Shown here piece by piece: positions 31,276-41,802 of a stretch of DNA of 64,000 nucleotides. The notes below the pieces were generated by a model. That model was not told the DNA's origin, did no database searches, and saw only the letters and a program-made list of their open reading frames with translations. The DNA comes from Pseudo-nitzschia pungens (lineage: Eukaryota; Bacillariophyta; Bacillariophyceae; Bacillariales; Bacillariaceae): NCBI GenBank assembly GCA_037355855.1, contig CM074758.1:6049001-6113000 (forward strand), given 5' to 3'. Positions within the stretch are counted from its first letter, which is position 1. Each line of letters opens with the position of its first letter. The translations under genes were made by a program, and so were the position numbers.

Positions 31276-34200
31276 TCAAGTTGACCAATGAATGGTTGAG
31301 GCTTCTGATTGGTCCACGGGCGTTGGTTCTCTGTAGGGGGTTAGCTTCCGGATGTTAACTGTTTCAACGACCGATGGAGTTTTCTGGATTTTAACAGTAC
31401 CATTGTCATGGACCTGAGCAATAGTAAATGGTCCTGTTTTTCTTGGCTGTAGTTTATCTGGATCCGGTTCTTGCATCCATACCTTGTCATTGAGTTTGAA
31501 GGTATGTTCCTTACGTTTGGCATTGTCTCTAAGCAGAGCCTTGTTTATACCTTGCTGTCGTAGCTGCTGTAGGGCTAGCAGATTGGATGTTAGTGGTAGG
31601 TCAACTAACATGTCACGATTGAATATTAGAGACCCTGGAGAAGCTTGTAAGGCAGCATTGACAGCACATCTGGAGGAGTGCATGCAAGTCGCAAGAGCAT
31701 TATCCATGAGTTGGCTAGCTCTGGTGTTGGCCTGAGGTGGATTGACATGTACTACTAGGACCCGAAGGATGTCAGCAACTGTATGATGGACTCTTTCGCA
31801 GATGGCGTTCGACTGGGGATTCTTCACTGTAGTTGGTATCGACTGAGTTCCATACTGTTTGAGGGTAGTTTGGAATTCAGCTCCTAGGAATTCTCCACCA
31901 TTGTCGTGGACACACCTGATGGGTCTTGGGTATCTGGAGAGCCAGCAGTTCTTGAATTGGTCTGATACATGCTGCGAGGACTTGTCTCTGATCCTGATAA
32001 TTTCAAGGAGATTCGTGACTGGATCAATACAGGTTAATGCCTTGAAGTTGTAGTTTTTGCCTTGGGCTGTAATCTTCCAGGGGCCTATTAGATCCACATG
32101 CACTTCATGAAATGGGGATAGTGGCGCTTCTTTCAGTGGCAGTTTGCCATATTTGGATTGTAGGTTCTTGTATTGGATGCAATGGTCAGGGCAAATGTAG
32201 GCTTTGCATTTCGCGTCGAGGTTGTCTGCGTAGAATCTGCTTGTTATGGTTTGATATAGCCTTTTGGATCCACAATGACCCAAGAGGAGATGGTACCAGC
32301 GCATGGTATCTTCTGTGAGTGATCTGGGGAGATATATCTTCCAGCTGTCTGGCTTGGCTTGATTGGCGTAACAAAGTATCTTGTTGCCTTCTAATTCTTG
32401 GTAGAAGAAGGCTTTGGATTGAATCTTGAATTGTATGGTTGGATCCTTCAACTGGTGAAGATAGATGTTAGAGAAGTTCACTGGGCATTCCAAGTCTTGC
32501 GCGTTTGGTAGGTTGACTAGACACTCATTGTTCAGCAGACAAGTTTGTAATTCTTGGTCTGCGTCATTGCATAAGTGCTGGAATAGGTTTGGGAACTCTG
32601 CTAAGAACAGTTCTTCATCTTGCTTGGGGACTTCAAGTTTCAAAAAATCGATAAGAGTGCCCTTACCAAGGGCTTCTTTCTTCCCCACAGTAGGTGGGTC
32701 CATCCGGGGGAGCCTGGAGAAGGCATCAGCAAGAACATTTTTCTTGCCTTCAACGTAGGTGAGATTGACACCAAATTCTTCGAGGAACAGCCTCCATCGG
32801 AGGACTCGTTGGACTGAGAGCGTCCGGAAGGTAAGGTTCTTATGATCAGTGTATACGTTGATGACTCCACCGAGGAGCATCTTTCGGTACTCTTTGCAAC
32901 AGAGTACTATGGCTAGGAGTTCTTTCTCCATAGTTGTGTAATTCTTTTGGGCATCAGATAGTTTCTTGGACCAGTATGCAATGGGCTTGCCATCTTGTAG
33001 TATGGCAGCACCAAGCTGTAGGTCTGAGGCATCAGTGTACAGTTCAAAGGGCTTGTTAAGGTCTGGATAGGTGTTCAGCGCATCTGCTGCCACCATTGCT
33101 TTCATCTCTTGAAAGGCTTTATCTTGAGCAGGTCCCCAAGTGAAAGCTGAAGGAGCTTTGCGTTGCTTGCCTTTGATGGCAGCTGCTTGAGGAGTCTTGG
33201 GGGTTCCAGTGATATCAAAGAGAGGGGCTAGGACATGAGATCGTCGGGGCCACATGTCCCTGTAGTATCCAACTGCTCCTAGAAAGGACTTGACTTGGGT
33301 CACAGTTTGTGGTCGGTCCATATGTAATATGGCTTCAATCTTCTTCCTCCATGGCTTGACTGCTGTAGGCGTCATCCAGTATCCAAGGAAGTCAGTCTCT
33401 TGTACAGCCCAGTCACACTTGAGTGGGTTGCATTTGAGTCCATTTTGGTTGAGCCGGTCCAGTATCTTGTCTATTGTCTTCATGTGTAGATCAAAGGAGC
33501 CATTGGTCCAGATGCCAATATCATCAATATAAACAGTGCAGTCAGTGTCTTGTAGGATATCTTCCATCAGCTGTTGTGCGACGTCCGGGGAAACTTTAAC
33601 TCCCATTGGTAGTCTTTGGTATTCATAGCAACCATATGGAGTGACGATGGTGCAGAGTTTCTTGCTTGCGTCGTCCAGTTCAAAGCAGTAGTATTGCATG
33701 GACAAGTCAATCTTGGTGAAGTGAGTGTATTTGCCTTGCTTGTTCATGATATCTTGTATCCTTGGTATGGGATAAGGTCTTCTTTCAAGGAGTTCGTTTA
33801 GTTCCCTGAAGTCTGATACCCATCTGACTCTGTTATCTTTCTTTGGAACAATAAAGGTTGGGAATGCCCATTCAGCTGGTCCAGTGCACCTCTTGAGGAC
33901 TCCATCATTACAAAGATTTTGGAGCTCCCTTTTGAATAGGTCTTCTCGTTTGTATGCAACTGGATAAGGCTTCTTGTGTATGGGCTTGGATCCGGGCTTC
34001 AGTCTTAGAGAGATCTTCTTGTGTGGATACTTTCCTAACTCTCCATTGAAGACGTTAGGGTACTTGCTTAGTATTGCTTGGAACTGCTGCTGTTCTGCGT
34101 TGGACATGTGGGACTGTTGCTTGGCAACTGTGGATGGATTTGTTTCTTGGTAGGCTCTGTCTAAGATAACTTTGGACTTGTATGGATTGGCAAAGGAGAG

Positions 34201-35181
34201 ATCATCAGCAAAGAGTTCGGCGTCTTCGAGTTCTTCCATGAGCATGGTGTGGTTGTCATGGTATAAGGAGGTGTCCTTCATAGGAATGGTTCTATCCATC
34301 CACTGAACTGCTCCTTCTTTGAATAGGAGATTGATCTGTGCCAGGTGGAGGAAGTCTCTGCCTAGTATCAAATCGTATCTGCAGTTAGGGGAATGGAAGA
34401 GCCTTGCCTCTTGTTGGTTGATAGTGTAGTTGCCAAACTCTTGTAACTTGAGGTTCTTCATGATGATGTATTCTGTAGTATCGAAGCTTCCATTTGCTGT
34501 GGTTGTTAGGACCTGGTGCTTGCTTCGAGTCGGTATGGTGCCAAATGGTAGGGCTTGTTTGTTAATTAGGGTTCCGGAAGATCCACTATCTAGTAGCGCT
34601 AGTAGTGGTCTTGATTTCGTTGGTATGCCTTGTATGTACTGTACTGTAGTTAGTAGAATAGGAGCCACGTTGCTCTTATTTCGGGATGCCTGTTCTGCTG
34701 GATTTCCAGCAGTCGACAGCAGCTTTAAATAATTTTGCTCCAGCGCACCTCCTTTGGTGTAGTCTTTGGAGTTTTTGGTATTGCAATAGAGATTTTTGGC
34801 TGTACCCGTGGACCAATTCCTTGCCAGGGACAAGAGTGGTCTATTTATTGCTGCTGTACTATCTTTCGCGGTGGTTGTACCCTTGGATCGATTCGTTTGG
34901 TTTCGATTCGTATCCATATTTGGATTAGGATCCATGTTCGTGTTGTTCTCTTCGGAGAATCGAACTGTTTTTATTGTTGGTGCTGCGTTCGCAGGCTTTG
35001 CTAAGCGTTCAACAGGACTCCATCCTGTAGGTTCCTTCCCCTCTTTATCTGGGAGATCTCCTCCATGCGTCATCCCAGACAGCAGGGCTGTACTGGCATC
35101 CAGTTCCTGGGGAGCTGGAGGCAAGGTGATTGCTGGTTTTGGTGAAGCCCGGGGCTTCTTTCGTGGCTTGGAGCCATGAAG
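31276..35181 (-). CDS. Gypsy-2 Pol: protease-RT-RNase H-integrase
   Basis: About 1301 codons in the same frame as gag, directly after its UGA. Visible in order: aspartic protease (LLALLDSGSSGTLIN), RT (FTKIDLSMQYYCFEL; CTVYIDDIGIWT), RNase H (FELYTDASDLQLGAAIL; VYTDHKNLTF; VLADAFSRL), integrase (HHCC zinc region from HCGSKRLYQ to CPDHCIQY; D in HVDLIGPW; D in CVHDNGGEFLG; E in NAICERVHH) and a short C-terminal tail. The first AUG-like position previously taken as a start (35124) is a TTG, so readthrough of the gag stop is the simplest route. Domain order protease-RT-RH-IN is Ty3/gypsy. No frameshift or internal stop, hence probably functional. Confidence 0.92.
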   Translation of the reverse strand, partial: LHGSKPRKKPRASPKPAITLPPAPQELDASTALLSGMTHGGDLPDKEGKEPTGWSPVERLAKPANAAPTIKTVRFSEENNTNMDPNPNMDTNRNQTNRSKGTTTAKDSTAAINRPLLSLARNWSTGTAKNLYCNTKNSKDYTKGGALEQNYLKLLSTAGNPAEQASRNKSNVAPILLTTVQYIQGIPTKSRPLLALLDSGSSGTLINKQALPFGTIPTRSKHQVLTTTANGSFDTTEYIIMKNLKLQEFGNYTINQQEARLFHSPNCRYDLILGRDFLHLAQINLLFKEGAVQWMDRTIPMKDTSLYHDNHTMLMEELEDAELFADDLSFANPYKSKVILDRAYQETNPSTVAKQQSHMSNAEQQQFQAILSKYPNVFNGELGKYPHKKISLRLKPGSKPIHKKPYPVAYKREDLFKRELQNLCNDGVLKRCTGPAEWAFPTFIVPKKDNRVRWVSDFRELNELLERRPYPIPRIQDIMNKQGKYTHFTKIDLSMQYYCFELDDASKKLCTIVTPYGCYEYQRLPMGVKVSPDVAQQLMEDILQDTDCTVYIDDIGIWTNGSFDLHMKTIDKILDRLNQNGLKCNPLKCDWAVQETDFLGYWMTPTAVKPWRKKIEAILHMDRPQTVTQVKSFLGAVGYYRDMWPRRSHVLAPLFDITGTPKTPQAAAIKGKQRKAPSAFTWGPAQDKAFQEMKAMVAADALNTYPDLNKPFELYTDASDLQLGAAILQDGKPIAYWSKKLSDAQKNYTTMEKELLAIVLCCKEYRKMLLGGVINVYTDHKNLTFRTLSVQRVLRWRLFLEEFGVNLTYVEGKKNVLADAFSRLPRMDPPTVGKKEALGKGTLIDFLKLEVPKQDEELFLAEFPNLFQHLCNDADQELQTCLLNNECLVNLPNAQDLECPVNFSNIYLHQLKDPTIQFKIQSKAFFYQELEGNKILCYANQAKPDSWKIYLPRSLTEDTMRWYHLLLGHCGSKRLYQTITSRFYADNLDAKCKAYICPDHCIQYKNLQSKYGKLPLKEAPLSPFHEVHVDLIGPWKITAQGKNYNFKALTCIDPVTNLLEIIRIRDKSSQHVSDQFKNCWLSRYPRPIRCVHDNGGEFLGAEFQTTLKQYGTQSIPTTVKNPQSNAICERVHHTVADILRVLVVHVNPPQANTRASQLMDNALATCMHSSRCAVNAALQASPGSLIFNRDMLVDLPLTSNLLALQQLRQQGINKALLRDNAKRKEHTFKLNDKVWMQEPDPDKLQPRKTGPFTIAQVHDNGTVKIQKTPSVVETVNIRKLTPYREPTPVDQSEASTIHWST

Positions 35182-35184
35182 TCA
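35179..35184 (-). promoter_or_regulatory. Candidate gag-pol readthrough stop UGA CUU
   Basis: A single UGA followed by C separates gag from pol in the same frame; no overlap or shift site is needed. Confidence 0.5.
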
Positions 35185-36234
35185 GGGGAGCCACACAAGT
35201 TCCCCATCGATACTTCTTTCAGTGCGTCCACCATGTTCGGAATGGTATGATTCCATTGCTGCTTTCATGTGGGCTTGGAAGGACTCGTTGCTTCCAGGGA
35301 CACAGTGAGAGTGGGCATGAAATGTCTCTCCTGCTCCTGATTTTGGATGAGAGTTGGTCTTGTTGTAGTTCTTGGAGAACTTGTTCTTCGGGCATTCGGA
35401 CCAATCATGGTTGTGTCCGGGGATTTGACACGGATTGGACTTCTTCTTGTTGTTGTTGTTTCCCTTGTGGTTGGAGTGCGAGTTGCGCTTCCGAGAGTTG
35501 CTGTTGTTATTGTTCGAATTGTTTGAGCGTTTTTGTTGCTTGTTATTGTTCTTGTTGCTCTTTTTGTTGGCTTGTCTCTTGTGGCAGCTCATGTGATCGA
35601 CAATGAATTGGACAGTGGTATCCTCGTGAATGCCGCTGTGGATCATGCCGTAGTGTTCGATCCATGACGCTGGAAAGGAGTGTAGGAGAATAGTTAGTTT
35701 CTCCACCCTGGAGAGAGGAGCGCTGCTTCCATCCAGCTTGGCAGTGTATTTCATGAGGATTAAGATCCGGTCGGCGTGATCCTTACAGGTCATTGCCAGC
35801 GTCTTTCTGCAGTCGTTGCTCCGGAGATAGGTGTGCATGATGTCTTGTGCATCCCTGGCATTGCAGTAGAACTTGGTGAAGTCCAAAATGGCTTGTTCAT
35901 ATCCTCCAATCTCTTCCTCTTCATATTGGAGATTGTCGGGATCGAGTGGGTCTTGTATCATGTTGTTCCACTTGCTCTGCGCATCAGTCGTGAGGCAGCG
36001 GCTGAAGTGGGTGAGATGTTTGCTGACTGGAAGCTGTATGAGTTTGGCGGCGTTTCGGAATGACTCTTCGACAAATAAAAGTTCTTCCAGGCCTCCTTTT
36101 TCTGTAAAAAGGGGGACCTTGATACTGTCGGTGTTGCCATCGGCGTTGTTGTTGTAGAGGGTAAAGAGCTTGGGTTTGGTTCGATCGAAGGAGCTCTTGT
36201 AAGTGATCGGTGGATCCCTGTATAGACCTGCCAT
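35182..36234 (-). CDS. Gypsy-2 Gag
   Basis: 350 aa from AUG 36234 (MAGLYRDPPITYKSS). The capsid-like region is followed by an Asn/Lys/Ser-rich basic stretch and an atypical zinc-knuckle, CQIPGHNHDWSEC, i.e. C-x4-H-x-H-x4-C instead of CCHC. Orthologous gag in Gy-1 keeps the same spacing. The frame ends GELVWLP at UGA 35182-35184, followed by CUU and an open pol frame. Gag would assemble particles around element RNA. Confidence 0.9.
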   Translation of the reverse strand: MAGLYRDPPITYKSSFDRTKPKLFTLYNNNADGNTDSIKVPLFTEKGGLEELLFVEESFRNAAKLIQLPVSKHLTHFSRCLTTDAQSKWNNMIQDPLDPDNLQYEEEEIGGYEQAILDFTKFYCNARDAQDIMHTYLRSNDCRKTLAMTCKDHADRILILMKYTAKLDGSSAPLSRVEKLTILLHSFPASWIEHYGMIHSGIHEDTTVQFIVDHMSCHKRQANKKSNKNNNKQQKRSNNSNNNNSNSRKRNSHSNHKGNNNNKKKSNPCQIPGHNHDWSECPKNKFSKNYNKTNSHPKSGAGETFHAHSHCVPGSNESFQAHMKAAMESYHSEHGGRTERSIDGELVWLP

Positions 36235-36357
36235 CTTAGGTTGCTTGTTGGAGATACAGGTTGCCTCTGTTGTTGAGGCTATCGATGTTTTCAGAGGAGG
36301 GTTTGTTCAGTACTGATTGTTACTGTCTTTCTACTTAAAGATAAACAGTAATTACTG

Positions 36358-36698
36358 TGTTACACGTTAAGGTAGAAGTTTCGGAGTAGTATTAATATTA
36401 TGATGTTTAGATACTTTACGGAATATTGTTACGCGAATTAAGAATGGAAACATATAAAATTTTGAGGTCGCGAGCCTTGTCATATTTTGGCATGCTCTGC
36501 CATAAATGTTGGTTCAATGTCGATTCCCACGATTAGGCATATGTCCTCTTCTGGGACTCGACCGTTAAGTTAAGACACATATTATAATGTACCCACGAAC
36601 GTAGATTGCCATATATATATATATATGATATTTGATTCCCACGATGCGGGATTCGGTTAATTATTCATTCGTGACCGTAGCTATGCTGCCGTGTCACA
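36358..36698 (-). repeat. Gypsy-2 5' LTR
   Basis: 341 bp partner of 30902-31242. The internal region begins with the palindrome acagtaattactgt (36345-36358). Confidence 0.92.
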
Positions 36699-37639
36699 AT
36701 ATCTCTGGACAATCTGCTGCTTCAGAGCAACAGGCACCATGTGAGCTACAGACGCATCAAAACAAGCCCAAAGCAGCGCTTTTCCAAGGATTGACGCGAT
36801 GCCATCACCAAAGACTCCGTGGATTGCTGGAGTAACCGATGTGGCAATCCACTCATCAGTGATACCACTTGCATCTTTCTCCTTGTACAGACAAATCCCC
36901 TTATCGCAAAGCTTGCTTGCTGCATTAATATCAGGCCAATCCAATTGAATTTCAGTATAGTTGTCTTGCATAATTCTAGTCTTCCATTGCGTCCTGTAGT
37001 TGACGTCATCCTTTGGACGTTCTTTGACCAGCGCATTTGTGCAGTGAGGTACTTTGGGTATCCAAGACTCTGTTCCAAGCAAACCTTCTTCATGTGAGCA
37101 GTATCGTCCCCTCTTGCGATCATGTGGAGCTGGAACTTGAGCATCGCGGATTATCGGAGCCTTTCAATACTTGTTCCATTTAGCAAGTTGACAACTTGTC
37201 TGAACTCGTCATTTGTGAAGGCTCTATCTGCTTGGGAGTCCTTTCCAAGCAATCGCGTCTCCTTCCTTCTTACAGCGCGAATAAGATTGTTAATTAGCCT
37301 TGATTTTGTTGGGTTCCCTGTCTCTGAGCTATCATTCCAAGCAGCGTTGTTAGGCATGAAATAAGAGATTGCCTTCTTCCAGAACATCATCGAGGACGCT
37401 CTTCCATAGAGTGGGTTGTCCTGTTGGCTTGGATCGATCTTCCCATATACTTTCAAGCACATCCATCTGTAGATGTCGATTGGATGGATGTCAGCAAGAT
37501 CATCTGGATCAAACACTCTGTTAGAAGGGAATGTGACGCCGGCAAAGTGGCTCATCAGTTCAAGCAAGACCTTTTGGTACTGGATGACTTGGGTTGGAGC
37601 GTTTACATCATTAGGGAGGATGGGTGGTCCATTATTGAT

Positions 37640-37920
37640 TCGACGTGGGGGGCAAGGAGCGCGAGGAGCTGGAGCAGGAGCAGCGGCAGCAGGAGCAGGA
37701 GCAGGAGCAGGAGCAGCAGGAGCAGCAGGAGCAGCAGGAGCAGCAGGAGCAGCAGGAGCAGCAGGAGCAGCAGGAGCAGCAGGAGCAGCAGGAGCAGCAG
37801 GAGCAGCAGGAGCAGTGGTGGCGGTAGGAGCAGGAGCAGCGGCAGCAGGAGCAGTGGCGGCAGGAGCAGCGGCGGCAGGAGCAGCGGCAGCAGGAGCAGC
37901 GGCGGCAGGAGCAGCAGCAG
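37640..37920. repeat. Ala/Pro-coding 9-bp minisatellite in the Crypton
   Basis: gcaggagca units on the plus strand, encoding Ala/Pro repeats on the minus strand within the Crypton N-terminus. Long frames on other strands here are artefacts. Confidence 0.9.
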
Positions 37921-38152
37921 GGGGACGACGGTTAGGACGTGGAAGTACTGGATATTCTGGTGGGATTGTAGCAGCTGCATCTGCAACAGCAGCAGGGTTC
38001 ATAACAGCAGCTCTTTGCAAGCGCTGCGCATCTGCCGGAAATGCTGCTGCAAAGTTGTCACTGTTTTCTTTTGCTTCCTCTAGAGCACGTTGTCAGGCCC
38101 GGCGACGGCGAGCGGCAACAGCTCTGGGGTTGTTACTTAGTTGTCTAGGCAT

Positions 38153-38895
38153 GGTGGTGCTTGTTGTTCTTGCTTTTGTTCTTGTTGGTTATATGCGAGA
38201 TCTGTACTCAAATATTTTGTGAGCTGAGCTGACAATAAAAAAATTCAAAAACAGTCCCGGGATGGAAGATTCCGCAACTCTCAACTCCCATGTCAGTCGG
38301 TTTGTTGCCTTAGTTGCGCACCTCGTGTTAAAATACGGGAATAAAAATCTACTAAATGAGCCAATTTACTGGAAATTGAAACGCAACTGATACTGTATCA
38401 AAAACTGTTGAAAATAAAGCTGTACCTCTAGGTCTGATGAGGTGCGAGTGACGTATTGAGTATGTAGGAGCTTCCACGTAGAAGGTTGTACTAGCGCGAA
38501 GCGCACGCAACAATGGTTGCATATTGGTAATATCGTAGGGGTGCGTTTGTACGAGACGCTACCTGGTACACGTGAGTTACCCGTAAGTCTTAACTTACCG
38601 CGTTACCTTTTCAATGAGACCTGCTGGAACATACGAAGTACGAAGTATTACGTAGTACTTGTAACTTACTGGTATTTAACAATGGTTGAAAATACAGTTA
38701 GGTTTACACGTAAGGTAATCTTAACCTTACTGTAAGGTTACTTCGTAAGACGCTCTTCGTTACGAATCGTGCATAACCGTACGATAGGTTGAAAACATTG
38801 TTGTACTACTACATACGGTACTACTACTTCAGTAATTCTTATCAGCTGTCCCCTCCACAACTTTGATGTCCTTTATTTGTGAGTTTACTACAAAG
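38153..38895. other. Spacer between Crypton and gypsy-A
   Basis: No gene. Contains ttaccttac/gtaaggtta motifs (38590-38750) and, at 38831-38856, a diverged copy of the 29-bp sequence found at 9923 and 24154. Confidence 0.4.
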
Positions 38896-39082
38896 TGCCG
38901 TGCACCAGAACAGTCACGAGTCCGTTCGGGACTGGATTAAGGATAAGGATGAAAATAGTCAGCAAGTCGACAGAATCGCCGATTCAGAGCACTCTTGGAG
39001 CTGTAACAAATAGACTAACCAATAGAGCTCACAATTTGCATATCACTACTATTCTAATCACTAGTAGACCCGGGGTATGGCA
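38896..39082 (+). repeat. Gypsy-A 5' LTR
   Basis: 187 bp, TGCCGTGCACC...GGTATGGCA. Same length as the gypsy-B LTR but clearly diverged. The palindrome tgattttaaaatca follows at once. Confidence 0.88.
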
Positions 39083-39844
39083 TGATTTTAAAATCAAGCT
39101 GAGCGCTGATGACCATGAGCAGAAGGAGATCGATCGGCCAAGGAACCGACGAGATCGAAAGACTGCTGAAATGGAGGCGCAGAGAAGCAAAACAGGGAGA
39201 AGGATATCCAGTGTCTGCAGCACTAAGGAAGACCGACCCCAGCAACTATTAGCTCCAGTATAGGGAGCAGCAGCAGCAACAGAGACACCTAAGGACCTAG
39301 ACGGGACAATGGTCGACAGCAGAAAATAATCGAAAAATTCGAAAATACACACTGAAAAAGTGACACATAATTCAGCAAGTGGACTAATTGGACCAACACT
39401 GAGTGGATGGACAGACCAAAGAGGGTATGCCAACCAAAACCAAAAATATGCGGATATCCAGGAAGGTATATAATAAATATCCAAACACCACTAATCCCAC
39501 GGGACAACGGGAAGTGGGACCGGCCCGGTGACGGCTTAATAGAGAAGCAACGCCGGAGAACCACGGGAATCAAATCCCACCAAATAAAAACAGAAACAAC
39601 TCCGGGGAACCACAGGATTCCCGGGAACTAAAGAGAGAAACAACTCCCACCATTGGACAAGCCTAGGGGGAAAACTAGTTACAACACGGGATATCACGAG
39701 AAACAGATAACCTAGTGGGTCTACAAGGGGAAACTAGAGCAAACTGGAACAACCACTGGTTGCTCATTTTCGAACCAAATAACAACTTACAAAAAGACTG
39801 TAACTAAGATAAAATAAAATCACTAATTAATTGATTAACCCACC
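39083..39844 (+). other. Gypsy-A leader
   Basis: Untranslated. Matches the gypsy-B leader (59350-60089) in inverse and the start of the non-autonomous element; likely holds primer and packaging signals. Confidence 0.65.
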
Positions 39845-40490
39845 ATGGCGTCCAAAGGAACCAAACAGAAACCCTTTACCTTTACACGAGAGGACTGGCC
39901 GGAGGATGCCACCGCTGTAAAGATGAGCATAGACTCAGAGAAGGGGGGAGTGGCCTTCAGTGATTATCTAAAGGTACTCACCAGCACTGAAAGACCGGAA
40001 CTCTTCGTCATCTGGAAGAGAGACTTTGACCAGAAAATTGCTGGCAATGACAAACTCCAAGGAGACCAGAAACTGGATGTCCTCCAGAGAATCCTCTCCC
40101 ACGAGGCGCTCTCCATTGTCCAGATGACCCTGGGCCGGACCTACTACGCCAAACCGGGACACAAGGTCCACAGCAACCAACCGCTCCAACAAAAACTCCA
40201 GAGGGGGATTGCAATGAGGGAGCCTACCGAGCCTCCCTCTGACAAACCCAAGGAGATGGTTACGGGCCCCATCGCCCCAACCGCTAACAATGACGCGACT
40301 GCTATGGTGGCGTCCGAACCAGAACCGGAACCCGTCAAACGCGACACACCGGTCCCCACGAAAAGGGTCCCGAATGCCCTGATCCAGTACTACCAAACCA
40401 AGGGGTACAGAAAGGATGTCATTGAGGAATGTATGCACGCCCTCAAGCTCAAAATCTTTGGCAATGACATGAATGGCAAAAGGTCCTACA

Positions 40491-41179
40491 TAATAATAAT
40501 AATAATATACTTATTTAAGTAGGAAAATCCACCGAAGGTGGTTAAAAGCTACTCAGTCTGTAACCAGACTTTATCGTCGCCTCAATCGAAGAGAGGTTAG
40601 GCCCCAAGTTGTAGAACGACGCGCCGCCTCAACCATGGGGAATAGGCCCCAGGTTGTAAAGACGGCTATTTTGCAAACGAACCTTGGTAAGAAACAGGAA
40701 AAAATGAACCAGTCCAGAGCACAACAGACACTGCTGTTGCGAAGCGTACAAGAGACGGGTGACAAGAACGTGAAAGGGAAAGACGCGAGCAAAACTGTCC
40801 CTTGAATGCTGCTGTAAAGCATCAGTAATGCTAGTGGTCAGCTGACACAAGCAAAACCCTTGACTAGATACATAGTATCTGTAATGCTAGTGGTCAGCGT
40901 ACAAAAGCAAAACTCCTCTCTTAATGCTGGAGTGCAGCATCAGTAATGCGAGTAGTCATCCCCAAACACATTCCTTACCACTGTATGGTACATAAAGTAC
41001 AGAGCCTACTACCAAATTCAGAACAGCTGTCCTCCTGTTCGAACTTAGTAGTAGCCAGAAACACGTAGAGGCGGTGGAGCCTACTACCAAATTCAAATTC
41101 GTAACAGCTTGCCTTCTGTTAGAACTTGAACTTGCTCTCCCGTAGTAGCTTGGAAACAGGGCTCTAAGTGATAACACTT
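40491..41179 (-). other. LINE-A 3' region
   Basis: Repeat tail (40491-40510), hairpin ccacc-gaa-ggtgg (about 40533-40545), hairpin agtct-gtaacc-agact (about 40555-40570), then short repeats containing gtaatgctagtggtcagc. No gene. Confidence 0.65.
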
Positions 41180-41499
41180 AAGGACCATCAGGGCTGTAGG
41201 CTTGAAAACAGATCTCAGCTGTACTGTGAACTGGAGGGGTATATAATGGTGGTGGTGCATTAAGTAAAGAATACTTAGCGACTTTGGGGCTTGGGTCAGA
41301 AAAACAGTAGGTCCATGATTGAAAACACTTATGGTCCAGCAGGGCAGTAGACTTGAAAACAGATGACAGTTGAAGTGTGCATCTGAGAGGGTTATGTAGG
41401 TAGGAGAGCCTTAAGCAAGCTGTACTTAGCGGCTGTGGGGATTGGGTAAGAAAACAGTAGGTCCAAAATAGAAAACACTTATGGTCCAGCAGGGCAGTA
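41180..41499 (-). repeat. 150-bp tandem array of LINE-A, left part
   Basis: Units start near 41183, 41334 and 41484. The array continues at 52827 across LINE-B. The minus strand stays open for about 50 codons per unit until a one-base insertion near 41311. Confidence 0.8.
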
Positions 41500-41802
41500 A
41501 TTAATTAATTAATATACGTATTTAAATAACTTTAATCACCAAAGGTGAAACTAAATTACTCAGTCTGTAACCAGACTTTAACGTCGCCTCCATCATAGAG
41601 TCAGGACCCCAAGTGGCAGAACGACAAATTTTCAAACAAACCTTGAACATCAAGCAGGGACAAAGACAAACTAGTCCCACAAAATAGGGACTTGAGAGAA
41701 AGTGAAATGGGAATGAAGATATTGGGATAAGATCCAGTATCAAAAGGGATGGGACAGGATAAGAAGCAGGAACAGAAGACAAAACCAAGGTACAAAGTGT
41801 AA
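41500..41802 (-). other. LINE-B 3' UTR and tail
   Basis: ATTA tail (41500-41515), hairpin tcacc-aaa-ggtga (about 41537-41549) and agtct-gtaacc-agact (about 41562-41578), then UTR up to the ORF2 stop. Confidence 0.7.

Larger units (their letters stand above)
30902..36698 (-). mobile_element. Gypsy-2: near-intact Ty3/gypsy retrotransposon
   Basis: Two 341-bp LTRs (30902-31242, 36358-36698) differ at about three positions. Flanks are gtatc (30897-30901) and atatc (36699-36703), a 5-bp TSD with one mismatch. Gag and a complete pol are open. The left TSD takes in the last base of mariner-2, so gypsy-2 arrived after it. Most likely autonomous of the elements here. Confidence 0.93.
27027..38152 (-). 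pseudogene. Crypton-type tyrosine recombinase split by mariner-2 and gypsy-2
   Basis: Three parts read in order on the minus strand. N-terminus: AUG 38152 (MPRQLSNNPRAVAARRRRA), TGA at 38096-38098, then in frame to 37151 with an Ala/Pro repeat and the family motif MMFWKKAISYFMPNN, GNPTKSRLINNL. After an in-frame TAA (37151-37153) come LKFQLHMIARGDDTAHMKK and RWSKNV, then a jump and frame change to a C-terminal recombinase part (YTEIQLDWPD; DEWIATSVTPAIHG) ending QQIVQRY at the gypsy-2 junction. Then 27713-27027 continues in frame with the C-terminal DNA-binding region (HPHPRTIEQMWDEYQNGIG; SRKPAREF). The catalytic core between RWSKNV and WKTRIMQDNY is largely deleted. Cryptons insert circular DNA by a tyrosine recombinase; this copy is dead. 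Confidence 0.8.

Noticed and set aside
37424..38222. Long plus-strand and alternative-frame ORFs rich in Ser/Arg, Gly/Ala or Leu
   Set aside because: They are shadows of the Ala/Pro minisatellite in the minus-strand Crypton frame.
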